Source of the DNA: Rhodococcus opacus B4
Lineage (GTDB): Bacteria; Actinomycetota; Actinomycetes; Mycobacteriales; Mycobacteriaceae
Length of the DNA: 64,000 bases
Reading direction: 5' to 3'
Assembly: GCF_000010805.1 (NCBI RefSeq)
Contig: NC_012522.1
Coordinates: 3,906,001 to 3,970,000, forward strand
The notes beneath the pieces were generated by a model. The model searched no databases, was not told the DNA's origin, and was given only the letters and a program-made list of their open reading frames with translations. The translations under genes were made by a program, and so were the position numbers. Positions 41,977 through 48,669 of this stretch are shown piece after piece. Position 1 is the first letter of the stretch. Every line of letters starts with the position of its first letter.

Positions 41977-42014
41977 CGGAAGGCGCCGACCGTTGTCGCG
42001 GTCGGCGCCTTCCG
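41977..42014 (+). terminator. strong hairpin terminator of the glucarate operon
   Basis: A perfect 16-bp stem (left arm cggaaggcgccgaccg, 41977-41992; right arm 41999-42014) closes a six-base loop ttgtcg. It starts ten bases after the glucarate dehydratase stop and separates the operon from the LysR gene. There is no T-run, common for high-G+C actinobacterial terminators. Confidence 0.8.
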
Positions 42015-42058
42015 CGTGGGCTACATTGAGTTCCACCTCGAGGCAAAGGAGTGGGTGG

Positions 42059-42952
42059 ATGTTCTCCCTCGCACGGCTGTCGTGTTTCATCGCCGTCGCG
42101 GAGGAACTGCATTTCGGTCGCGCCGCGGAGCGCCTGCACATGACGCAGCCGCCGCTGAGCCGGCAGATCCAGCAACTCGAAAGCGAACTCGGGGTGCAGT
42201 TGATCGACCGCACCAGCCGATCCGTCACCCTCACCGCCGCCGGTGCGGCGTTCCTGCCCGACGCCCGGCGCATCCTGAGCCTGTCGGAGAGCGCCGCCCT
42301 GACGGTGCGGCGGGTGCCTGCCGGTGATCTCGGCACCGTCGTCGTCGGGTTCACCGGCGCGTCCGCGCACGCGGTGCTGCCGAGGTTGCTCGAGGCCGCC
42401 CGCGACCGGCTGCCGGACGTGAAAATCGTTCTGCGGGAGATGGTCACGTCGGTGCAGATCGAATCGCTGATCAGCGGTGAGCTGGACCTCGGGCTGATCC
42501 GCCCCATCCTCACCCGGCCCGGCATCGACACCCGACCCATCCATCACGAACGTCTCGTCGCCGCGCTGCCCGCGGGTCACCCCCTCGCCGACGCCGAACA
42601 GCTGGCGGTGGAGGATTTCGACGACCAGCCCGTCGTCATGTATTCGCCGGTCGATGCGCGGTACTTCCACGAACTGCTGATCAGCACGTTCACGATCGTC
42701 GGGGCCTCCCCGCGCTACGTCCAGTACGTCACGCAGGTGCACACCATGCTGGTGCTCGTCCGGTCCGGGCTCGGAATGGCCCTCGTCCCCGAATCCGCGC
42801 AGACGATGCACCCGGAGGGGGTCGTGTTCCGGCCCGTCTCCGCGATCCGCGATCGGCCCGTCCAGATGAACGCGGCCTGGCGCTCGGACAGCCGCAACCC
42901 CGCATTGCGCAGGCTCATGGAGGACGTCCTGCCGCAGCGGGAATGGGAATGA
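42059..42952 (+). CDS. LysR family regulator, probably of the glucarate operon
   Basis: A 297-residue LTTR. The N-terminal HTH (LSCFIAVAEELHFGRAAERL then HMTQPPLSRQIQQLESELGV) and the substrate-binding domain starting AGDLGTVVVGFTGASAHAVL are typical, resembling the BenM/CatM branch. I chose the ATG at 42059 after AAAGGAG. Its gene is expressed separately from the glucarate genes because of the terminator just upstream. The ATAC-N7-GTAT box at 36572 is its likely binding site, with a hexarate or pathway intermediate as coinducer. Confidence 0.9.
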   Translation: MFSLARLSCFIAVAEELHFGRAAERLHMTQPPLSRQIQQLESELGVQLIDRTSRSVTLTAAGAAFLPDARRILSLSESAALTVRRVPAGDLGTVVVGFTGASAHAVLPRLLEAARDRLPDVKIVLREMVTSVQIESLISGELDLGLIRPILTRPGIDTRPIHHERLVAALPAGHPLADAEQLAVEDFDDQPVVMYSPVDARYFHELLISTFTIVGASPRYVQYVTQVHTMLVLVRSGLGMALVPESAQTMHPEGVVFRPVSAIRDRPVQMNAAWRSDSRNPALRRLMEDVLPQREWE

Positions 42953-42964
42953 GGACCGGAACGC

Positions 42965-43447
42965 TCAGAGGGTGAGCTTGCATGTCTGACCGATGTCGAG
43001 CACCCGCAGTACCCGGCCGGTCCCCAGCCACAACGCGCACGACAACGCCAGGTCGGTCAGGATCTCGTCGGTGAAATGCTCGTGACACCGAGCCCAGAAG
43101 TCCTCGTCCTCGCGCAGCGCCGTGTGATCGGTGGCGAACCGGTGCGCGAACTCCGCCGCGGTCCGCTCCTCCGCGCTGTACCCGGGCCACGACTCCCATT
43201 CGAGGACGTGATCGTAGAAGTGCTCGTCGATGCCCGCGTCGGCGCCACTCCTGTCGCGGGTGCCGAGGCACACGGCGCACTCGTTGGCCTCCGCGACCGC
43301 CATCCGCGCGATCTCCCGCACCCGTAACGGTAACCGGTTCCGGTTGTAGACCGCGTCCGTGAATGCACCGAGCGCACCACCCAGTTCGGGCGAGATCGAC
43401 AGCCAACCTGCCACGTCATCGTCACTGTAGCTACCTACTCGACTCAT
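42965..43447 (-). CDS. carboxymuconolactone decarboxylase / AhpD-like protein
   Basis: A 160-residue all-helical protein. The redox CxxC lies in AVAEANECAVCLGTRDRSG, followed by the helix containing DEHFYDHVLEWESWPGYSAE. AERTAAEFAHRFATD-type sequence completes the CMD fold. AhpD-like members reduce alkyl hydroperoxides or act as generic peroxidases. It is convergent with the LysR gene (12-base gap). No partner ahpC or catabolic gene is adjacent, so the exact reaction is open. Confidence 0.85.
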   Translation of the reverse strand: MSRVGSYSDDDVAGWLSISPELGGALGAFTDAVYNRNRLPLRVREIARMAVAEANECAVCLGTRDRSGADAGIDEHFYDHVLEWESWPGYSAEERTAAEFAHRFATDHTALREDEDFWARCHEHFTDEILTDLALSCALWLGTGRVLRVLDIGQTCKLTL

Positions 43448-43586
43448 TCCCGAATGCTACAGCGACAGCCATTGCGGGCGATAGATCTGACACGTGTTCT
43501 ATGAATCGGCGACGACCGCTCGGGTCGCCCCGGGGCCCGAAGGTGCTTATGCTCCTGACCAGGTTCGCCGAACGAAGAGGTGCACG

Positions 43587-43877
43587 ATGGGCGACGCAAG
43601 CGATGACAGGTCGGGGCCCGGCCCCGAGTTGACCGTCGGCACGCGGGTGCTGGTCCGCCGCAAGGCCGAGGCCGACGCGACCGGGGAGGTCGTCGAGGAC
43701 TACGCGGCACTCACCGAACCGGGTGGCGCTGGGCACGCGTGGGCGCCGGCACATCGGTGGGCGATCGCGCTCGACGACGGGCGCCTCGTCTTCGCCGACA
43801 CAGACGAGGTGACCGTCGATCCCAGTCCTCGATCCGGTCGGCGCGGGACGCACCGCCGTGAGAGTTCCGAGGGCTAG
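43587..43877 (+). CDS. small conserved hypothetical protein with beta-barrel-like core
   Basis: A 96-residue acidic protein: LTVGTRVLVRRKAEADATGE, VVEDYAAL, AHRWAIALDDGRLVFADTDE. The VxVRRK...GxVVEDY pattern looks like an SH3/KOW-type small barrel, but no family is recognised. The ATG at 43587 has GAGG six bases upstream; the frame extends further without support. Its stop abuts the stop of the convergent nitroreductase gene. Function unknown. Confidence 0.65.
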   Translation: MGDASDDRSGPGPELTVGTRVLVRRKAEADATGEVVEDYAALTEPGGAGHAWAPAHRWAIALDDGRLVFADTDEVTVDPSPRSGRRGTHRRESSEG

Positions 43878-44489
43878 TCAGACCCACGCCACGGTGTCGG
43901 CCGGGTCCAGGCGGGGGAGCCGGTCGAACCACGGGTTCTCGCCGGGGTGCCCGATGTTGACAACAAGGATCGAACGGAAGCGGCCGTCGGGGAAGAACTC
44001 GGCGTCGATTCCGGCGGCGTCGAAGCCGGCCATCGGACCTGCGGCCAGGCCGAGGGATCGGACCGCGAGGATGAAGTAGCCGGCCTGGAGCGCACCGTTG
44101 AAATCGCCCGTTCGCTCGCGCATCGTCGCGTCGCCCTCGAAGACGTCGCGCAACTCCGGCCGGAACGGCAGCAACGCCGGGATGTGGTCGTGGAACTGGG
44201 TGTCGACGGCCAGGACGGCGACCGCGGGCGCCGACTCGGTCTTCGCCTTGTTGCCCTCGCTCATGTGCGGCAGCAGCCGTGCGCGACCCTCGTCGGTCCG
44301 GGCGAAAACGATCCGCAGGGGCTGGGTGTTCGCCGCGGTCGGTGCCCATTTGGCGAGGTCCCAGATCTGGGCGAGCTCCTCGTCGGTGACCGGGGTGGGC
44401 GCGAAACTGTTGGCCGTGCGGGCCTCGCTGAACAGCAGGGCGCGACCCGCCTCGTCCAGTTCCGGTCGTGTCTGTACGTCTGGGCTCAT
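43878..44489 (-). CDS. nitroreductase family protein (RutE/malonic semialdehyde reductase-like)
   Basis: A 203-residue FMN enzyme. Diagnostic segments are SEARTANSFAPTPVTDEELA, WAPTAANTQPLRIVFARTDE and LLPHMSEGNKAKTESAPAVA, with GLAAGPMAGFDAAGIDAEFF for the flavin-binding half. This is the RutE/HadB subgroup. I start at 44489 (MSPDVQTRPE) behind GGGAAGAAG rather than at the upstream in-frame ATG. It is divergent from an HxlR-type regulator across 91 bases containing a perfect palindrome, a typical arrangement in which the regulator senses quinone or electrophile stress and controls the reductase. Confidence 0.9.
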   Translation of the reverse strand: MSPDVQTRPELDEAGRALLFSEARTANSFAPTPVTDEELAQIWDLAKWAPTAANTQPLRIVFARTDEGRARLLPHMSEGNKAKTESAPAVAVLAVDTQFHDHIPALLPFRPELRDVFEGDATMRERTGDFNGALQAGYFILAVRSLGLAAGPMAGFDAAGIDAEFFPDGRFRSILVVNIGHPGENPWFDRLPRLDPADTVAWV

Positions 44490-44524
44490 GACTTCTTCCC
44501 TCTCAGTTACTAGCAACAAAAATG

Positions 44525-44571
44525 CAACTAGTAAAAAACTAGTTGACAGTTGGATGCTAGCACCTTGCTAA
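44525..44571 (+). promoter_or_regulatory. HxlR operator palindrome and promoter
   Basis: The palindrome caactagt-aaaaa-actagttg (44525-44545) overlaps ttgaca (44543-44548), a consensus -35, with tgctaa (44566-44571) 17 bases on as -10. The predicted start falls within a few bases of the HxlR ATG at 44581, implying a leaderless or nearly leaderless mRNA. Binding of the HxlR protein here would repress its own gene and the divergent nitroreductase gene. Confidence 0.65.
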
Positions 44572-44580
44572 GGTCGAGGT

Positions 44581-44919
44581 ATGAGCTCAGGCGTCGAACA
44601 CCACGATCCGCGCGCGTGCGACGGCGCGCTCGCGAAGGCGTTCACGTTCCTGGGTAAGCGCTGGAACGGCGTGATTCTGGCGACGCTGATGTCGGGCCCG
44701 GCGACGTTCTCCGGACTGCGGCGATCGGTCGGGAGCATCAGCGATTCGGTGCTCTCCGACCGACTGGTCGAACTGGCCGGAGCCGGTCTGGTGACGCGGG
44801 AAGTCTGCGAGGGGCCACCCGTGTCGGTCACCTATCGGCTGACCGAGGCCGGCCAGTCACTGATGCCGGTCCTCGACGAACTCGCGGAGTGGGCGAGGAC
44901 GCACCTCACGCTGCAGTGA
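44581..44919 (+). CDS. HxlR family transcriptional regulator
   Basis: A 112-residue MarR-fold regulator with the HxlR pattern ACDGALAKAFTFLGKRWNGV, ILATLMSGPATFSGLRRSVG, SISDSVLSDRLVELAGAGLV and VSVTYRLTEAGQSLMPVLDE. The single N-terminal Cys13 could serve redox or electrophile sensing as in HypR/YodB relatives, which is inference. It diverges from the nitroreductase gene and has a perfect palindrome over its promoter. Confidence 0.9.
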   Translation: MSSGVEHHDPRACDGALAKAFTFLGKRWNGVILATLMSGPATFSGLRRSVGSISDSVLSDRLVELAGAGLVTREVCEGPPVSVTYRLTEAGQSLMPVLDELAEWARTHLTLQ

Positions 44920-45001
44920 CCGGCCGGCCTGGTGTGGACTGTCGCGGCCGATGATCAGGGTGCGCGCGCAGCGTCGTCGACCCGGGTCGTCGCAATGTCT
45001 G

Positions 45002-45090
45002 GGGCATCGCGCCGCACGGTCCGTTCGGTTCGTCGGAAATGTGCCGCAACCGTTCCTCGCGAAGTTGGACGACCTGGCCGGCATTGTCCG
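45002..45090 (-). pseudogene. fragment of an MBL-fold hydrolase paralogue
   Basis: The minus strand reads NAGQVVQLREERLRHISDEP followed by NGPCGAM, almost the same as AGQVVVHLSGARLLHLSDEP and NGPCGAM of the intact MBL gene at 46340-47395. Flanking sequence keeps no metal-binding motif and is out of frame. It is a leftover of a duplicated copy. The rest of 44920-45338 shows no supported gene. Confidence 0.55.
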
Positions 45091-45338
45091 GCACGGCCGC
45101 GTGCCTCTTCTCTCGGCAGCAGGGAGGCAGCGCGTCGAGAGGCGCCGCATGCACGCGCCGAGCAGGCTCGTGGTCGACTAGAGGTGTTGCGTCAGCGCAA
45201 CATCAGCCGACATAATGTGGATGCCCGAGGCAGTAGCCGAGGGAAGTGGTTCGTGTAGGAGGTCTCCGGGGCGTAAGTACCCCCAGTAGGCAGCCCCACC
45301 CAGCGGTTTCCAGCCTTGCGCGCCCACCCACATACGGC

Positions 45339-45366
45339 GAACGCCCCTCGGCATTGAGGGGCGTTC
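45339..45366. terminator. hairpin beside the DUF3800 gene
   Basis: An 11-bp perfect stem (gaacgcccctc / gaggggcgttc) encloses a six-base loop ggcatt. On the plus strand it is followed by tcgtgttt. It lies 16 bases beyond the DUF3800 stop and may terminate that leftward transcript. Confidence 0.6.
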
Positions 45367-45381
45367 TCGTGTTTCAGATCC

Positions 45382-45876
45382 TTACAACGGTGACCGGTGA
45401 GCGATCTTCGCGCGCATGCTGCCGCCCCGGCCCCATGCCCAGGCATGGACGTCGGGGATCCACAAGAGCGGGTTGGTGGGTGGGTCGTGGGTGTACCGGA
45501 ACGGGGCGGCACCGAGTTGCTCGCGGATGATGCGGTTGTCCTCCCGGTCCTGATCACAGGACTCGATGACCAGGTTCGTCACCGGCATCTGTGCCAGATC
45601 CCGGATCGCGGCCGCCAAGGCCACATCCCGGGCCTGCCCTTCGTTCATCTTCTTCGAACCCACCACGTACAGGCGGCTGGTCGCCTCCAGGCGAGCGACC
45701 TCGGAGACGATCTTCGGCGCGAGTTTCTTTCCGACGCCGGTCATGTGGATTCGGGTATGCCCGGGCGGGCGGAGCGCGTTCATCTGCCGGCGCAGGAGGG
45801 TGAGGTCGACGGTCGCGACCGTCCCAGCGCACAGGGCGTATTCGCCACGCTTGGACTCGTCGATGAACGCGTGCAC
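45382..45876 (-). CDS. DUF3800 domain-containing protein
   Basis: A 164-residue protein starting MHAFIDESKRGEYALCAGTV, the F-x-D-E-S start of the DUF3800 family, which has a predicted RNase H-like nuclease fold. Other conserved-looking parts are RIHMTGVGKKLAPKIVSEVA, TNLVIESCDQDREDN and NPLLWIPDVHAWAWGRGG. DUF3800 genes are frequent in mobile and defence regions. Its last codons (IAHRSPL) are written by a diverged copy of the repeat found at 351 and 1114, so the present 3' end may result from recombination at that repeat. Function unknown. Confidence 0.7.
   Translation of the reverse strand: MHAFIDESKRGEYALCAGTVATVDLTLLRRQMNALRPPGHTRIHMTGVGKKLAPKIVSEVARLEATSRLYVVGSKKMNEGQARDVALAAAIRDLAQMPVTNLVIESCDQDREDNRIIREQLGAAPFRYTHDPPTNPLLWIPDVHAWAWGRGGSMRAKIAHRSPL
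45389..45406 (-). repeat. diverged copy of the 22-bp repeat
   Basis: Read on the minus strand this is gatcgctcaccggtcacc, identical to the first 18 bases of the repeat at 351 and 1114 except for one base. It covers the last codons of the DUF3800 gene. Confidence 0.5.
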
Positions 45877-46339
45877 GCCGAGTAGTCTCTCAACCTCCGC
45901 AGGCTGAGAAGCCCAATGACTGTTAGTTGAATGGAAGCGACTGCCACCACCTCACTTCCGCAACCATTGCGTCGATGACGGGCATGAGCCGGGGAAGTAC
46001 GGCATGTCCAGCAGGCCCGTACGACGAATCGAGATTCGATACCTCTATGGCAACGAGGTGGGCCGATGGCCCGCCTCGGTGTTTGCCACTAAGCGACGCG
46101 GCGATCGGCGTCGCCCGGGGACCCCTTCATATCGACGAACTGTGAGGGTCGGCCGAATTCGATCGCCAACGCGTACCCGTGTGGGCGCAGCACCCGTTGC
46201 TTGCCAATGCGGGAGACGAATCGATTGGTCGGTCGCGGACCGCGCACGATGAACTTTTCGCAGCGTAACCGCTCCGCATGGCTCGGGCCGGGGACGGCCA
46301 ATGCTTCTGCTCCCCGGCGTGGACTGCCGCGGTCGACGG
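45877..46339. other. intergenic region with no supported gene
   Basis: A minus-strand frame at 46089-46373 contains the fairly protein-like segment LRCEKFIVRGPRPTNRFVSR but overlaps the 3' end of the MBL gene and has no ribosome site or family. I see no operator, RNA or mobile element here. Confidence 0.3.
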
Positions 46340-47395
46340 TCAGGGAGAGTCGCCGAGCCCGGGCCGACGCCATGTCTGTTGCGCGCCTTCGCCGTTCGGT
46401 GCCAGACCGAGCTCGCGCAGTTTGGCGATTGTCATCATCGTGTTGAACATGGGGTTCGGGTTGGCACCCGATACGCCCAGCTCCTGAGAGCGCGCGATGA
46501 AGGCGTGAACGAATGCCGGTAGGTCGTCGATGCCGTCGGTGAGTAGTGCCTGTGCGGCGCCGTCGAGTGCCGAAGCCTGGTCGAGCAGCGTCGACAGGCG
46601 TGCGGCTGCGGCCGGGCGATCGAACACCTCGAACGCGTGGCCTTCGGTAACGACGTCGACAGCGCCGGTCTCGACCGACGTCAGCGCGAGGGCGATGGCG
46701 GCGAAGATGTTCATCTGGTTGGCGTCGTGCATCGCGCCGCAGGGTCCGTTCGGTTCGTCGGACAGGTGCAGCAGCCGTGCCCCGGAAAGGTGGACGACGA
46801 CCTGACCGGCGCAGTGGCCGTGGGTGCGGATGACCTGAACGGCACCGTCTCCGAACGACCAGCCCGACAGGTGCTGAGAACCGAGGACGAGGTGTTCGAG
46901 CGGGAGTTCCTCGTACGTCCGGGTGATGTCGGTGACCGGAACGTAGGGCTGGTACATCGCGAGGAGTCGGCGCGCTGCGTCAGCCGGATCCTCGAACCCC
47001 GGCACCAGGCCGGACACGCGATCGAGACTCGTGATCCAGTAGGGGAGCCCGCGGTCGCGGTACTGGCTCGCGTCGTGGGCGCTGACGAAATGGTGCACGT
47101 CGGAGCGGTCGAGCCCGGCGCCGAGGTCGGTGACGAGGTCGTTGTTCCCGACATGGTCGGGATGACCGTGGGTGGTGAGCAGCAGGATCTTCGACCACGG
47201 ACCGAGGTCGTCGGCAGCGGATCGGATCGCGTCGCGGAAAGCGGTCGTCACCCCGCTGTCGACGAGCACCAGGAGATCTCCTGCCCGGTGAACGATCACG
47301 TTGCCCACGTCCGGCTGGTGCGCGGCCATGTCGAGCTCCTGCCCCATGATCAGGCGTGTCCGAGCGTCGATCTCGATCTGTTCACCGAGTGCCAC
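46340..47395 (-). CDS. MBL-fold metallo-hydrolase
   Basis: A 351-residue metallo-beta-lactamase-fold hydrolase. The metal motif is LLLTTHGHPDHVGNNDLVTD (HxHxDH), with later ligands in VIRTHGHCAGQVVVHL and LHLSDEPNGPCGAMHDANQM. An all-helical C-terminal region of about 100 residues follows. It has no signal peptide. The substrate is unknown; alkylsulfatase- or lactonase-like chemistry is possible. It is divergent from a lipoprotein serine hydrolase gene (149 bases between starts), and a fragment of a paralogue lies at 45002-45090. Confidence 0.85.
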   Translation of the reverse strand: MALGEQIEIDARTRLIMGQELDMAAHQPDVGNVIVHRAGDLLVLVDSGVTTAFRDAIRSAADDLGPWSKILLLTTHGHPDHVGNNDLVTDLGAGLDRSDVHHFVSAHDASQYRDRGLPYWITSLDRVSGLVPGFEDPADAARRLLAMYQPYVPVTDITRTYEELPLEHLVLGSQHLSGWSFGDGAVQVIRTHGHCAGQVVVHLSGARLLHLSDEPNGPCGAMHDANQMNIFAAIALALTSVETGAVDVVTEGHAFEVFDRPAAAARLSTLLDQASALDGAAQALLTDGIDDLPAFVHAFIARSQELGVSGANPNPMFNTMMTIAKLRELGLAPNGEGAQQTWRRPGLGDSP

Positions 47396-47544
47396 TCGTT
47401 CGTTCTAACACGCCACCGACTCGTCTGCGGCGGTTCGCTCCAAGTAATCCGCCCCCCAGGCCGGGGAAGGCCGCCCATACTGGCAACAGCGTTCCGCGCA
47501 GACTTCGAGCAGGTCGAGATTCGAGACGGCGAGGGGAGAGCTGG

Positions 47545-48669
47545 GTGGCACGGACATTCTCGGGGCGGCGAATCGTCGCCGTATTGGCGGTCCTGGCGAC
47601 GGGACTGGTGGCATGCGGTGAGTCGGACGATGCACCGGTCCTACCCGATGCGCAGCTCACCGAAACGATCCCCACGGCGATGGAGCGCGCCGCGCTTCCC
47701 GGGGCGATCGTCGGTGTCTGGCAGGACGGTGCGGAACCCTACGTGCAGGCGTTCGGGGTGCGCGACACCGCGACCGGCGACCCCATGGCCCCGGACCTGT
47801 TCATGCGCGTCGGCAGTCTCACCAAAACCTTCACGACCACCGCGGTGCTGCAACTGGTCGATCAGGGAAAGGTCGGCCTCGACGATCCGATCAGCAGGTA
47901 TGTGCCGGGCGTCCCCAACGGCGAGGCGATCACCCTCCGCCAGCTGGCGGCCATGCGCAGTGGGCTTTTCGACTACTCGGAGGTGGTGATCCCGGCGCTC
48001 CCGAGTCAGCCACAGCGCCAGTGGACGCCTCAGGAACTGCTCGCGATCAGTTTCAGCCGGCCACCCCTCTTTGCGCCGGGAACCGCGTTCGACTACTCCA
48101 ACACGAACACCGCCCTCCTGGGTCTCGTGGTGGAGGAGGCATCCGGCCTGCCGCTGGACGCCTACATCGCGGAGCGCATCACAGGTCCCGAGAATCTCGA
48201 CGACACCTCGGTGCCCACCACTGCGGCCATTCCGTCACCGCACGCCCAGGGATACTCGAAAACGTCCGACGGCGCGACGGTGGACGCGACCGATTGGAGT
48301 CCGTCGTGGGGATTCGGCGCGGGAAACATGATTTCCACGCTCGACGATCTGCGCGTGTGGGTGCGCGACCTGGCGGAAGGCACACTGCTCTCGCCGGCCA
48401 CTCAGCACGAACGGGAGCAGTTTCAGCCGGCGCCGTCGGAGGGCACGGGTTCGCTGTACGGACTCGGGGTCGAGAACCAGAACGGCTGGATCGGCCACAA
48501 CGGAAACATCGCGGGTTTCCAGACCTATGCCTATTACCTTCCCGCCGAAGCCAAGACGGTGGTGGTGCTGGTCAATTCGAACACCGACCCGCTGGGTGTG
48601 TGGAACTTCTTCACGGAGATCGTGAAGATCATCAGCCCGGACCGCCCGTGGCCGGCGCCGCCGTCGTAG
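47545..48669 (+). CDS. serine hydrolase lipoprotein (beta-lactamase / DD-peptidase fold)
   Basis: A 374-residue exported lipoprotein. The signal RRIVAVLAVLATGLVACGES ends in a lipobox with Cys. The class C-type catalytic motifs are all present: SxxK in RVGSLTKTFTTTAVLQLVD, YxN in FDYSNTNTALLGLVV and HxG in NGWIGHNGNIAGFQ. Such proteins are esterases, DD-peptidases or D-aminopeptidases rather than true resistance enzymes. The GTG at 47545 follows GAGGGGAGAG; the upstream open frame lacks a signal peptide. Its 3' end overlaps the convergent regulator gene by 38 bases. Confidence 0.9.
   Translation: MARTFSGRRIVAVLAVLATGLVACGESDDAPVLPDAQLTETIPTAMERAALPGAIVGVWQDGAEPYVQAFGVRDTATGDPMAPDLFMRVGSLTKTFTTTAVLQLVDQGKVGLDDPISRYVPGVPNGEAITLRQLAAMRSGLFDYSEVVIPALPSQPQRQWTPQELLAISFSRPPLFAPGTAFDYSNTNTALLGLVVEEASGLPLDAYIAERITGPENLDDTSVPTTAAIPSPHAQGYSKTSDGATVDATDWSPSWGFGAGNMISTLDDLRVWVRDLAEGTLLSPATQHEREQFQPAPSEGTGSLYGLGVENQNGWIGHNGNIAGFQTYAYYLPAEAKTVVVLVNSNTDPLGVWNFFTEIVKIISPDRPWPAPPS

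Noticed and set aside
46089-46373. Minus-strand frame as a possible small gene
   Set aside because: It overlaps the 3' end of the MBL gene, has no ribosome site and no recognisable family, though one segment looks protein-like.
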